A stretch of DNA of 13,495 nt from assembly GCA_028688235.1 (NCBI GenBank), contig JAQTYP010000037.1, positions 1-13,495 of the forward strand. The letters run 5' to 3'. The stretch comes from Methylomonas sp. (GTDB taxonomy: Bacteria; Pseudomonadota; Gammaproteobacteria; Methylococcales; Methylomonadaceae). Shown piece after piece: positions 1-7,309 of the stretch. Under the pieces are notes generated by a model. That model did not search any database. It saw only the letters and a program-made list of their open reading frames with translations, and was not told where the DNA came from. Made by a program: the position numbers and the translations under genes. Position 1 is the stretch's first letter; the number at the start of each line of letters is the position of its first letter.

Positions 1-1078
1 ATCCGGACACATGTAGCGGTGTCCCCATACGGACCGGCATATGGAAAGTCTCCTCGGCCAGTTCCGTCAATCCTCTTACTTGCGAACTACCGCCGGTAAT
101 GACCATGCCGGCGGCAATCAAATCTTCATAGCCGCTACGCCGCAATTCCGCTTGTACCAACAGCATCAACTCCTCATAGCGCGGCTCTACGATTTCGGCC
201 AGATTTTGTACGGAGATTTTGCGCGGTTCGCGGTCACCGATGCTGGGAACGTTTATCATCTGTTGAGGGTCGGCCAGCTGCGTCAATGCGCAAGCATGTT
301 GGCGTTTGATTTCCTCGGCGTTTTTAGTCGGGGTTCTCAGTGCCACGGCGATGTCGTTGGTCACTTGGTCGCCGGCTATGGGTATCACTGCCGTATGCTT
401 GATCGCGCCTTCGGAATATATCGCCAAGTCGGTCGTGCCGCCGCCGATGTCGATCAGGCAAACGCCCAAATCTTTTTCATCGTCGGTCAATACGGCAGAA
501 CAGGAGGCCAGTTGTTCCAACACGATATCGTCGACATCCAGGCCGCATTTGCGTATGCATTTGACGATGTTCTGCTCGGCGCTGACGCTGCTGGTGACCA
601 TATGCACCTTGGCTTCCAGGCGTATGCCGGACATGCCGATCGGCTCCTTGATGCCTTCCTGTTGGTCGATCACAAACTCCTGCGGCAGGATGTGCAGGAT
701 TTTCTGATCGGCCGGAATCGCCACGGCGCGGGCCGAATCGATGACTCTGTCGATGTCGTGCTGAGTGACTTCCTTTTCCTTGATCGCGACGATGCCATGT
801 GAATTCAGGCTTTTGATGTGGCTCCCGGCGATGCCGGCGAACACTGATTTGATTTGGCAACCGGCCATCAGTTCGGCTTCCTCTATCGCCCGCTGAATCG
901 AGTGCACTGTCGATTCCAGGTTGACGACTATGCCTTTTTTCAGGCCTTTGGACGGCGCGGTGCCGATGCCGATGATTTCTATTTCATCGCCACCGCGGTA
1001 TTCTCCGACGATGGCCGCCACCTTAGACGTGCCTATGTCCAAGCCTACAAGTAAATTTCGATCTGTTTTTTTGGCCAT
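1..1078 (-). CDS. ftsA: Cell division protein FtsA, 3' end beyond the window
   Basis: FtsA is the actin-like ATPase that anchors FtsZ to the inner membrane and recruits later divisome proteins. The visible 359 codons begin MAKKTDRNLLVGLDIGTSKV. Residues 12-26 form the phosphate-1 loop (GLDIGTSKVAAIVGE), about 85-165 the FtsA-specific 1C subdomain, 208-221 the phosphate-2 segment (IDIGGGTTDLAIY), and 329-337 the adenosine loop (GGSSQVRGL). NLAEIVEPRYEEL at 292-304 is also typical of the family. Proteobacterial FtsA is about 410-420 residues, so roughly 50-60 residues are missing, including the C-terminal membrane-targeting helix. The ATG at 1078-1076 fits the family N-terminus; a weak GAG lies 7 bases upstream of it. 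The gene follows ftsQ after 24 bases, the largest gap in the window. ftsZ is expected next, outside the window. The identification is certain; only the 3' end is unseen. Confidence 0.97.
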   Translation of the reverse strand, partial: MAKKTDRNLLVGLDIGTSKVAAIVGEYRGGDEIEIIGIGTAPSKGLKKGIVVNLESTVHSIQRAIEEAELMAGCQIKSVFAGIAGSHIKSLNSHGIVAIKEKEVTQHDIDRVIDSARAVAIPADQKILHILPQEFVIDQQEGIKEPIGMSGIRLEAKVHMVTSSVSAEQNIVKCIRKCGLDVDDIVLEQLASCSAVLTDDEKDLGVCLIDIGGGTTDLAIYSEGAIKHTAVIPIAGDQVTNDIAVALRTPTKNAEEIKRQHACALTQLADPQQMINVPSIGDREPRKISVQNLAEIVEPRYEELMLLVQAELRRSGYEDLIAAGMVITGGSSQVRGLTELAEETFHMPVRMGTPLHVSG

Positions 1079-1102
1079 TTCTTTGCTCAATAAGCGTTTA
1101 AA

Positions 1103-1840
1103 TCAGGTTTTATTTTTTGCTGCGATTGCTTTCCAATCGATCTCAAGCACTTCCGGTTTCCAGGTTACCGCATAGCCGTTCGGGTAGCGGGTATCCACGC
1201 TCGCCATCATGGCCACCTTATCTTCGCCCAAGATATCCATGGTTGTCAGGAAGCGCTGCATGTTTTCCAGCGGCGCTTTCCTGCCCAAATGCATCTCCAG
1301 GCCGCTGGCCAGTTTGATGCGCCAGGCCCTGCGGTCGTTGACATGGAATTCGGCTAACTGCATCGATTTGTCCATGAGTACGATGTATACGCCTTTCATA
1401 ATCTCCAGCAACTTTTTTTCTTGCCCCACGGGGCCGGTAATTAACGGCAAATTTTTAAATTCGGCTATGTTATCCGGTATCAACACGTCGCCTTGCTTGT
1501 TCAACAAGGCTTTGTTGCCCCAGCGGACTATGGGTTTTTGTTCGCTAATCTGAATATGAACCGCATCCGGCCACACTCTTTTTACATCCACTTTTTCGAC
1601 CAGCGGTAAGCTTGCGATCAAATGATGAATCGTATCCATGTCCGCGTGATAAAAACCCCGCATCATCTCCGGTGTCAGTATCTGCTTGAGTTTTTCCTTG
1701 TCGGTGTACTGAAATGCACCTTCTATCCTTATATAGCGTATCGGCTTGCTGACGGCATCCTTGCTTTGCAAATGGCTTAAGCCATACCATGCGCTTGTCA
1801 GCAGCAATAGGCCGAATGCCAAAAACTTCAATCTGAACAT
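1103..1840 (-). CDS. ftsQ: Cell division protein FtsQ
   Basis: FtsQ is the bitopic inner-membrane scaffold that binds FtsL and FtsB and links the early and late divisome. The 245-residue protein has a very short cytoplasmic end (MFRLK), one membrane helix at about residues 6-23 (FLAFGLLLLTSAWYGLSHL), then a POTRA domain at about 32-105 (IRYIRIEGAF, LPLVEKVDVKRVWPDAVHI). A FtsQ/DivIB beta domain follows, with DRRAWRIKLASGLEMHLG at about 170-187. It is shorter than E. coli FtsQ (276 residues), and much of the difference is the missing cytoplasmic tail, about 27 residues in E. coli. The reading frame upstream of the ATG contains no ATG, GTG or TTG before the in-frame stop at 1894-1892, so the start is effectively forced. 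It lies four bases after the ddl stop and 24 bases before ftsA. Confidence 0.95.
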   Translation of the reverse strand: MFRLKFLAFGLLLLTSAWYGLSHLQSKDAVSKPIRYIRIEGAFQYTDKEKLKQILTPEMMRGFYHADMDTIHHLIASLPLVEKVDVKRVWPDAVHIQISEQKPIVRWGNKALLNKQGDVLIPDNIAEFKNLPLITGPVGQEKKLLEIMKGVYIVLMDKSMQLAEFHVNDRRAWRIKLASGLEMHLGRKAPLENMQRFLTTMDILGEDKVAMMASVDTRYPNGYAVTWKPEVLEIDWKAIAAKNKT

Positions 1841-1841
1841 G

Positions 1842-1847
1842 TCCTTA
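1842..1847 (-). promoter_or_regulatory. Unusually close ribosome-binding sequence of ftsQ, fused to the ddl stop
   Basis: On the minus strand the junction reads TAAGGACATG: the ddl stop codon TAA forms the first half of a TAAGGA Shine-Dalgarno-like hexamer, which is only one base from the ftsQ ATG. Normal spacing is about 5-9 bases. This suggests that ftsQ initiation depends on ribosomes terminating on ddl rather than on independent binding. That last step is inference. Confidence 0.5.
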
Positions 1848-2777
1848 TACCAAGCTGGTTTCCAGGATGCGCCAGACGAGTTCGTCGAAAGCTATGCCGG
1901 CCGCTTTTGCGGCCATCGGCACCAAACTATGATCCGTCATGCCGGGGACGGTGTTGACCTCGATCAATTGCATGCAGCCATCGTCGTCGATAAAGGCATC
2001 GACGCGAGCCCAGCCTTCGACATTCAAGCCTTGGCAGGCCGTGACGGCCAATGTCTGCAGTTGTCGTTCCCGCTCTGCGCTCAAGCCGCAAGGACAATGG
2101 TAGCGAGTGGTATTGGCCTGATATTTTGCATCGAAATCGTAGAAAACATTGGGCGTCTCGAGTCGGATGGCAGGCAATGCTTCACCGGCCAGTACTGCAA
2201 CGGTATATTCTTGGCCGTGAATCCACTGTTCGGCGTATACGTCGCAGCGGTATTGCCTGGCAAGATGCACCGCCGCCATCAATTCTTCGCGGTTATTGGC
2301 TTTGCTCATGCCTATGCTGGAGCCTTCCTGGGCCGGTTTTACGATCACCGGAAAGCCTAAATGGCTAATGCAATCGTCGATATCTGAGGCTTCGCGCATG
2401 ACTTGCCATTTCGGCGTGTCAAGTCCCATGCCGCGCCAGCATAACTTGGTGCGCAGCTTGTCCATACTCAATGCCGAAGCCATCACGCCGGAGCCTGTAT
2501 AAGGCAGGCCGATGACTTCCAATACGGCCTGCAATACGCCGTCTTCGCCGCCGCGACCGTGTATGACGTTGAACACGCGATCGACCTTCAGTCCTGTCAA
2601 GGCGTCGATAGGGCTAGTGCTTACGTCGATCGCGACGGCATCTATGCCGCTATTTAATAGAGCTAGATAGACTGCGTTGCCGCTACGCAAGGAAATCTCG
2701 CGTTCGGCCGCGCTGCCGCCCATCAAAACGGCTACTTTGCCGAAATCTTGTGGTTTTTTTACAGTTAATGGTTTCAT
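1845..2777 (-). CDS. ddl: D-alanine--D-alanine ligase
   Basis: Ddl is a cytoplasmic ATP-grasp ligase that joins two D-alanines to make the dipeptide MurF adds to the peptidoglycan stem. The 310-residue length matches DdlB-type enzymes. Visible motifs are MGGSAAEREISLRSG at 19-33 with the substrate-binding Glu26, NVIHGRGGEDG at 70-80, the ATP-grasp loop EGSSIGMSKA at 151-160, YDFDAKYQ at 213-220 with Tyr219, and the metal-binding LIEVNTVPGMTDHSLVP at 271-287 (Glu273, Asn275). Tyr219 corresponds to Tyr216 of E. coli DdlB, which marks D-Ala-D-Ala rather than D-Ala-D-lactate specificity. The ATG at 2777 overlaps the murB stop as ATGA, with only a weak TAGG upstream. It sits between murB and ftsQ as in many gammaproteobacterial dcw clusters. 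Confidence 0.97.
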   Translation of the reverse strand: MKPLTVKKPQDFGKVAVLMGGSAAEREISLRSGNAVYLALLNSGIDAVAIDVSTSPIDALTGLKVDRVFNVIHGRGGEDGVLQAVLEVIGLPYTGSGVMASALSMDKLRTKLCWRGMGLDTPKWQVMREASDIDDCISHLGFPVIVKPAQEGSSIGMSKANNREELMAAVHLARQYRCDVYAEQWIHGQEYTVAVLAGEALPAIRLETPNVFYDFDAKYQANTTRYHCPCGLSAERERQLQTLAVTACQGLNVEGWARVDAFIDDDGCMQLIEVNTVPGMTDHSLVPMAAKAAGIAFDELVWRILETSLV

Positions 2778-3664
2778 GCTTTATTGCCTATCCGGCATAC
2801 TTCGGTTTGTAGCTCGATGCCGAATTCGGCACGAACTCGGGCTTGTATGTGTTCGATCAGCGTTTCGATATCGACCGCCGTGGCATCGCCTCGATTCTCG
2901 ATGAAGTTGGCGTGCTTTTCCGATACGGTGGCGCCACCGACGGAAAAGCCTTTCAAGCCGCAAGCCTCGATCAAGCGCGCGGCATAATTGCCGGGCGGAT
3001 TTTTGAATACGGAACCGCAGGTCGGTCGATTGGTCGGTTGCGTCGCGTTACGCTTCTCCAGCAAGGCTTTAATGTGCTGCTGGCTGATTTCGCTATTGCC
3101 TTTTTGCAGTCGCAACTCGGCGGATAAAAACCATTCGTTGGAAAGTCCCTTGACAGAGCGATAGGCGATTTCGAATTCGTGATGATTGCGCGTCACGACC
3201 TCGCCGTCGGCGTTGATCATTTCGACCCTATCGACGATGGTCCAGGTTTCGCCGCCGAAAGCGCCGGCGTTCATTCTGAGCGCGCCACCCATCGTACCGG
3301 GAATGCCGGCTAGAAACTCGGCGCCGATCAAACCCAGATCGCTGCAAAATCGGGCGACGTGGGCGCACGGTACGCCGGCTTCGACATAGACGCGTTCGGA
3401 ATCGATCAAGCGCATTTCCTTCAGCCGATTGCGGGTATTGATTACGATGCCGCGTATGCCGCCGTCGCGTACCAATAAATTACTGCCGAGACCTATCCAA
3501 TACTGGGGCTGGTTTTTGGGCAGAGCGGTGACGAATCGAATCAGGTCGGCCTTGTCATCCGGAATATACATCTGTTCAGCTGGACCGCCGACGCGCCAAC
3601 TGGTGTATTTGGCCATGGGTTCGTTGTTGAGTAGCGTACCCTTGAATGGCGTCGCGGCCGTCAT
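2774..3664 (-). CDS. murB: UDP-N-acetylenolpyruvoylglucosamine reductase, short (type II) form
   Basis: MurB is the FAD flavoenzyme that reduces UDP-GlcNAc-enolpyruvate with NADPH to UDP-MurNAc, the committed sugar of peptidoglycan. The FAD domain shows YTSWRVGGPAEQ at 20-31, GLGSNLLVRDGG at 58-69 and AGIPGTMGGALRMNAGAFGG at 119-138. The catalytic residues are visible: Arg169 in AYRS, the proton-donor Ser218 in CGSVFKNP, and Glu288 in LQTEVCRIG. At 296 residues it is the compact type II form; the type I enzyme of E. coli has 342. The ATG at 3664 overlaps the murC stop (ATGA) and has a clear GGGAG eight bases upstream. Its place between murC and ddl differs from E. coli, where murB lies outside the dcw cluster. 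Confidence 0.97.
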   Translation of the reverse strand: MTAATPFKGTLLNNEPMAKYTSWRVGGPAEQMYIPDDKADLIRFVTALPKNQPQYWIGLGSNLLVRDGGIRGIVINTRNRLKEMRLIDSERVYVEAGVPCAHVARFCSDLGLIGAEFLAGIPGTMGGALRMNAGAFGGETWTIVDRVEMINADGEVVTRNHHEFEIAYRSVKGLSNEWFLSAELRLQKGNSEISQQHIKALLEKRNATQPTNRPTCGSVFKNPPGNYAARLIEACGLKGFSVGGATVSEKHANFIENRGDATAVDIETLIEHIQARVRAEFGIELQTEVCRIGNKA

Positions 3665-5091
3665 GACAAAAGCTCCCGCAGTTTCTCGGGCAACTCTGCG
3701 GCGATTTGGCCGACATTGCCGGCACCCATCGTCAACACGACGTCGTCTTCTTGGACGATGCCGGCCAAAATGGTCGGCAAATCGTCGCGGTTTTGCACGA
3801 ATACCGGATCGACTTGGCCGCGTACCCGAATCGAGCGGCTCAAAGCCTTGCTGTCTGCGCCTGTAATAGGCGCTTCGCCTGCAGAATAGACATCCAGTAA
3901 AATCAAGACGTCGACGCTGGATAACACCTCGACGAAGTCTTCGAATAAATCGCGGGTGCGGGTGTAGCGGTGGGGTTGGAACACAACCACTTTTCGCCGC
4001 TTAGGCCAGGCTTGCCGCAGGGCTTCCAAGGTTGCCGCCAGCTCGCGCGGATGATGGCCGTAATCGTCGACCAGGGTCAGTTTGCCGCCGTTCACTTCCA
4101 CATCGCCGTTGATTTGGAAACGGCGGCCGACGCCCTTGAATTCGGCCAGGCTCTTGACGATGGCTTCGTCGTCCACGCCCAGCGAGGTGGCGACGGTGAT
4201 GGCTGCCAAGGCATTCAGCATGTTGTGCCAGCCGGGTAGAATCAAGGTCACCTTAAGCGGGAGTAAATTGCCCCATCTGAGCACGGTAAAGTGAGTGCGA
4301 AGGCCGTCTTGTTGGATGTCGACGGCGCGGACATCGGCATAATTCTTGGCGCCATAGGTCTTTATCGGCTTGGAAATGCACGGCAGAATCTCGCAAACGC
4401 CGGGATCGTCGGCGCACAACACCGCCAAGCCGTAAAACGGCAACTGATGCAGGAATTTGATAAACGTATCCTTCAGACGGTCGTAGCTGCCGTCGTAAGT
4501 CTCCATGTGATCCTGATCGATGTTGGTGACGATGGCCATCATCGGTTGCAGATATAAAAACGAGGCATCGCTCTCGTCGGCTTCGGCAACCAGATATTTC
4601 CCAAGGCCGAGTTTGGCATTGGCGCCCGCGCTGTTCAGGCGACCGCCAATGACGAAAGTGGGATCGAATCCGCCCTCTGCCAGCATCATCGTGGTCAAAC
4701 TAGTCGTCGTGGTTTTACCGTGGGTGCCGGCCACCGCGATGCCGAAGCGAAATCGCATCAGTTCGGCCAGCATTTCCGCGCGTGGAATCACCGGAATCCG
4801 GTTTTCGTAGGCCTTGGTGATCTCGGGGTTTTTGCGGTCGACTGCGGTGGATGTGACCACGACATCGACATCGGCGACATTGTTTGCCGAATGCTCGAAA
4901 TAAACTTCGACGCCCAAGGCGCGCAAGCGGTCCGTCACCGGGGAGGCTTTGATATCGGAGCCGGAAACGTGGTAACCGAGATTGCACAGTACTTCGGCGA
5001 TGCCGCTCATGCCGGTGCCGCCTATGCCGACGAAGTGAATCTTGTCGATATTGCCTAGCGCTTGCACCGGATGGATGTTGGGTTTGTTCAT
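3661..5091 (-). CDS. murC: UDP-N-acetylmuramate--L-alanine ligase
   Basis: MurC adds L-alanine to UDP-MurNAc, the first of the four Mur ligase steps, in the cytoplasm. The 476 residues are full length. The N-terminal UDP-binding domain (about 1-115) has the glycine loop GIGGTGMSG at 22-30. The central ATPase domain (about 116-320) has the P-loop GTHGKTTTT at 122-130, EADESDASF at 170-178 and NIDQDHMETY at 190-199. The C-terminal domain has GVGRRFQ at 320-326, DDYGHHPRE at 342-350 and FQPHRYTRT at 371-379. DDYGHHP and HRYTRT are characteristic of MurC as against MurD, MurE and MurF. The ATG at 5091 overlaps the murG stop (ATGA) and has GGAG eight bases upstream; the stop overlaps the murB start in the same way. 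Confidence 0.98.
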   Translation of the reverse strand: MNKPNIHPVQALGNIDKIHFVGIGGTGMSGIAEVLCNLGYHVSGSDIKASPVTDRLRALGVEVYFEHSANNVADVDVVVTSTAVDRKNPEITKAYENRIPVIPRAEMLAELMRFRFGIAVAGTHGKTTTTSLTTMMLAEGGFDPTFVIGGRLNSAGANAKLGLGKYLVAEADESDASFLYLQPMMAIVTNIDQDHMETYDGSYDRLKDTFIKFLHQLPFYGLAVLCADDPGVCEILPCISKPIKTYGAKNYADVRAVDIQQDGLRTHFTVLRWGNLLPLKVTLILPGWHNMLNALAAITVATSLGVDDEAIVKSLAEFKGVGRRFQINGDVEVNGGKLTLVDDYGHHPRELAATLEALRQAWPKRRKVVVFQPHRYTRTRDLFEDFVEVLSSVDVLILLDVYSAGEAPITGADSKALSRSIRVRGQVDPVFVQNRDDLPTILAGIVQEDDVVLTMGAGNVGQIAAELPEKLRELLS

Positions 5092-6146
5092 CGGTCATAC
5101 TCCGCGCAAATGTCGGCAACGGCTAGCGTCGCATCGAGTTTGGCCATAGCAAATGCGGCTTGGCTCATGGCAGGTAAATGGGTCATTGCGTGTTCTATCG
5201 CTGTTTTCAGATTGTTTGGGGTCAGGTCGGGTTGGGGCAATAACAAAGCCGCGCCGGCGTCGCTCAGATAGCGGGCGTTAGCCGTTTGATGGTCGTCTAT
5301 CGCATGCAATAAAGGCACAAAAATGGCCGGCAATCCGCAAGCCATCACTTCGCTGACCGTCATTGCGCCAGCTCGGCAAATGATCAGGTCGGCCCATTGA
5401 TAGGCGGCCGCCATGTCGTCGATAAAGGCCGAAATTTCGGCTTTAAGGCCCAATGTTTGGTAGTGTGCGGCGACATCAGATTGCATCGCGCTGCCGGTTT
5501 GATGTTTGATTTCCAAGCGATTGAACGCTGCCAGGGCTTCCGGCACATTGTCGTTCAATACCTTGGCTCCCTGGCTGCCTCCCAATATCAGGATTCTTAA
5601 TGGCCGAGGCGATTGGGCATGCCAAATCGCGCGCCCGTTCAAGCTGGCTATGGCTTTACGCAAAGGATTACCTGTGAACATCGCGCTGGCGGATGACGGA
5701 AAACTGCCCGGAAAGGCCTCCAGTACCTTGCTGGCGGCCAGTCTTGCCAGCCAACGATTGGTCGTGCCGGGGATGCGATTTTGCTCATGCACGACTAACG
5801 GTATACCCAGCCATTTGGCCATCAAGCCACCGGGGCCGGCGACGAAACCGCCCATGCCCAGCACCACGTTGGGCATGCGTTGGCGCAAGATACGGCGTGC
5901 TTGCAAACAAGCCTGGGCCAGTTTGATTGCGGCCGATATTCTAGCCAACAAACCTTTGCCGCGCATGCCTTCGACCGAAACCCAGTCTATCTCTATGCCG
6001 TGAGCGGGAACTACGCGACCCTCCAGGCCTTTACGTGTGCCCAGCCAGCTGACCTGCCAGCCGCGTTCGCGCATTTCCTGCGCGACGGCCAATGCCGGAA
6101 ATACATGTCCGCCGGTGCCGCCGGCCATGATGACTATGCGGCTCAT
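5088..6146 (-). CDS. murG: Lipid II synthase MurG (UDP-GlcNAc:lipid I transferase)
   Basis: MurG is a membrane-associated GT-B (GT28) glycosyltransferase that transfers GlcNAc to lipid I at the inner face of the membrane, giving lipid II. The N-terminal half has GGTGGHVFPA at 9-18, GMGGFVAGPGG at 97-107 and HEQNRIPG at 120-127. The C-terminal half has GGSQGA at 189-194, CRAGAMTVSE at 257-266 and the UDP-GlcNAc-contacting stretch HAIDDHQTANA at 281-291. The frame is open further upstream to 6227, but the ATG at 6146 is preferred. It puts the family N-terminus MSRIVIMAGGTGGH at residue 1, gives the standard 352 residues, forms an ATGA overlap with the ftsW stop, and has a good AAAGGCGG upstream. 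MurG takes the product of mraY, two genes upstream beyond murD and ftsW. Confidence 0.97.
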   Translation of the reverse strand: MSRIVIMAGGTGGHVFPALAVAQEMRERGWQVSWLGTRKGLEGRVVPAHGIEIDWVSVEGMRGKGLLARISAAIKLAQACLQARRILRQRMPNVVLGMGGFVAGPGGLMAKWLGIPLVVHEQNRIPGTTNRWLARLAASKVLEAFPGSFPSSASAMFTGNPLRKAIASLNGRAIWHAQSPRPLRILILGGSQGAKVLNDNVPEALAAFNRLEIKHQTGSAMQSDVAAHYQTLGLKAEISAFIDDMAAAYQWADLIICRAGAMTVSEVMACGLPAIFVPLLHAIDDHQTANARYLSDAGAALLLPQPDLTPNNLKTAIEHAMTHLPAMSQAAFAMAKLDATLAVADICAEYDR

Positions 6147-7309
6147 CGGTGGCCGCCTTTGACGTTGATTTTGTGCAGTTCCGTCACCTCGTAATGAATT
6201 CTGAATAAAACCGCTATCGCTCCGCACATGACTATCATGCTGCCGCCGCCATAACTCATCAACGGTAGAGTCAGACCCTTAGTCGGCAACATGCCCATAT
6301 TGACGCCCATGTTGACGAAGGCCTGGAAGCCGAACCAGATTGCCAGGCCGTAGGCGACCAGCGCCGAGAATTTTTCGCCGGCCATTTCGGCTTGTCCGCC
6401 TATCGAGAATCCGCGCATCACAAGAGTCGTAAACAAGACGATGATCAGCATGACGCCTATCAGGCCCAGTTCCTCGCCGAGCACGGAAAATAAGAAGTCG
6501 GTATGCGCCTCGGGCAGATAAAACAACTTTTGCAAGCCGTTACCAAGACCGACACCGGACACTTCTCCCCGCCCGAATGAAATCAAGGCCTGGGTCAATT
6601 GGTAGCCGCTGTCCTTGGCGTGTTCCCATGGATCGACGAAGCTGGTGATACGCTTCAGGCGATAGGGTGAGGTGTAGGCCAATACCGCGGCGGCCGTCGA
6701 AACGAGGCTTACCAACGCGACGAAGGGCGACAGACGAGCGCCGCCCAGAAACATCATGCCCATCGCGATGATCAGGATGACGACTGCGGAGCCGAAATCG
6801 GGCTCCAGCAGCAACAGTATGCAGGCCACCGAAAACAGCATCAAAGGCCTGAGCAAACCGAATAGCGAACGGCGCACGTGTTCGTTGTGGCGGGTGATGT
6901 AGCCTGCCATATAAATCACCGAGATAAACTTCATGACTTCGGAAACCTGAATCCGCAAACCCAATATCGACAACCAGCGAATACTGCCGTTGACTTTGAT
7001 ACCTATGCCCGGAATCAGTACAACCAGCAACAAAACCAGACCGGCTATGAATAAGGGCTGGCCTATGCGTTGCCAGACTTTCATCGGAATCGCCAGAATG
7101 AACCCGGCGAACATCAATCCCAATATGATATGCACTAGCTGTTTGAAGGGATAATAGGACACGTCGTCGGCCATTTTGACCCCCAAATGCATGGAGGACG
7201 ACGCGACCATCACGAAACCGATGCCCAGCAGGCACAGGCAGCTGATCAACAAGGCTTGATCGATATGGAAGCGGTGGCCCGCGCGGGGCTTTGGATTGGC
7301 TACGGACAT
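6143..7309 (-). CDS. ftsW: Septal peptidoglycan glycosyltransferase FtsW (SEDS family)
   Basis: FtsW is the SEDS-family polytopic membrane enzyme that polymerises lipid II at the septum with FtsI. The 388 residues start with a short cytoplasmic end (MSVANPKPRAGHRFHID), and about ten hydrophobic segments follow. Family motifs include KVNGSIRWL at 105-113, LLEPDFGSA at 167-175, DPWEHAKDSGYQLTQALISF at 226-245, LPEAHTDFLFSVLGEELGLI at 265-284 and GLTLPLMSYGGGS at 345-357. Asp271 in AHTDF matches the essential Asp proposed as catalytic in SEDS proteins. The sequence reads QVSE at 121-124, where many relatives have QPSE or QPAE. The ATG at 7309 shares one base with the murD stop (TGATG) and has GGAG eight bases upstream. 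RodA is the other family member to consider, but the dcw context settles it as FtsW. Confidence 0.97.
   Translation of the reverse strand: MSVANPKPRAGHRFHIDQALLISCLCLLGIGFVMVASSSMHLGVKMADDVSYYPFKQLVHIILGLMFAGFILAIPMKVWQRIGQPLFIAGLVLLLVVLIPGIGIKVNGSIRWLSILGLRIQVSEVMKFISVIYMAGYITRHNEHVRRSLFGLLRPLMLFSVACILLLLEPDFGSAVVILIIAMGMMFLGGARLSPFVALVSLVSTAAAVLAYTSPYRLKRITSFVDPWEHAKDSGYQLTQALISFGRGEVSGVGLGNGLQKLFYLPEAHTDFLFSVLGEELGLIGVMLIIVLFTTLVMRGFSIGGQAEMAGEKFSALVAYGLAIWFGFQAFVNMGVNMGMLPTKGLTLPLMSYGGGSMIVMCGAIAVLFRIHYEVTELHKINVKGGHR
6153..6160 (-). promoter_or_regulatory. Shine-Dalgarno site that fixes the murG start
   Basis: AAAGGCGG on the minus strand ends six bases before the ATG at 6146, inside the last codons of ftsW. 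It supports the 6146 start over the upstream ATG at 6227, which would add 27 residues unlike any MurG N-terminus and lie deep inside ftsW. Confidence 0.7.

Noticed and set aside
41..802. Long open frame of 253 codons on the plus strand
   Set aside because: It lies wholly antisense to ftsA, whose frame is unambiguous by its actin-like motifs; the plus-strand translation has no recognisable domain and looks like a shadow of codon bias.
1746..2360. Plus-strand frame of 204 codons across ftsQ and ddl
   Set aside because: Antisense to two clearly identified genes, no recognisable domain, and its product is low-complexity in the way shadow frames are.
2417..2422. TTGACA-like -35 box on the minus strand inside ddl, a possible internal ftsQ promoter
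   Set aside because: No acceptable -10 hexamer lies at the right distance. The second such box at 2595-2600 fails for the same reason.
6147..6227. Extended MurG N-terminus starting at 6227
   Set aside because: The added 27 residues do not resemble any MurG start, whereas 6146 has a Shine-Dalgarno sequence and an ATGA overlap.
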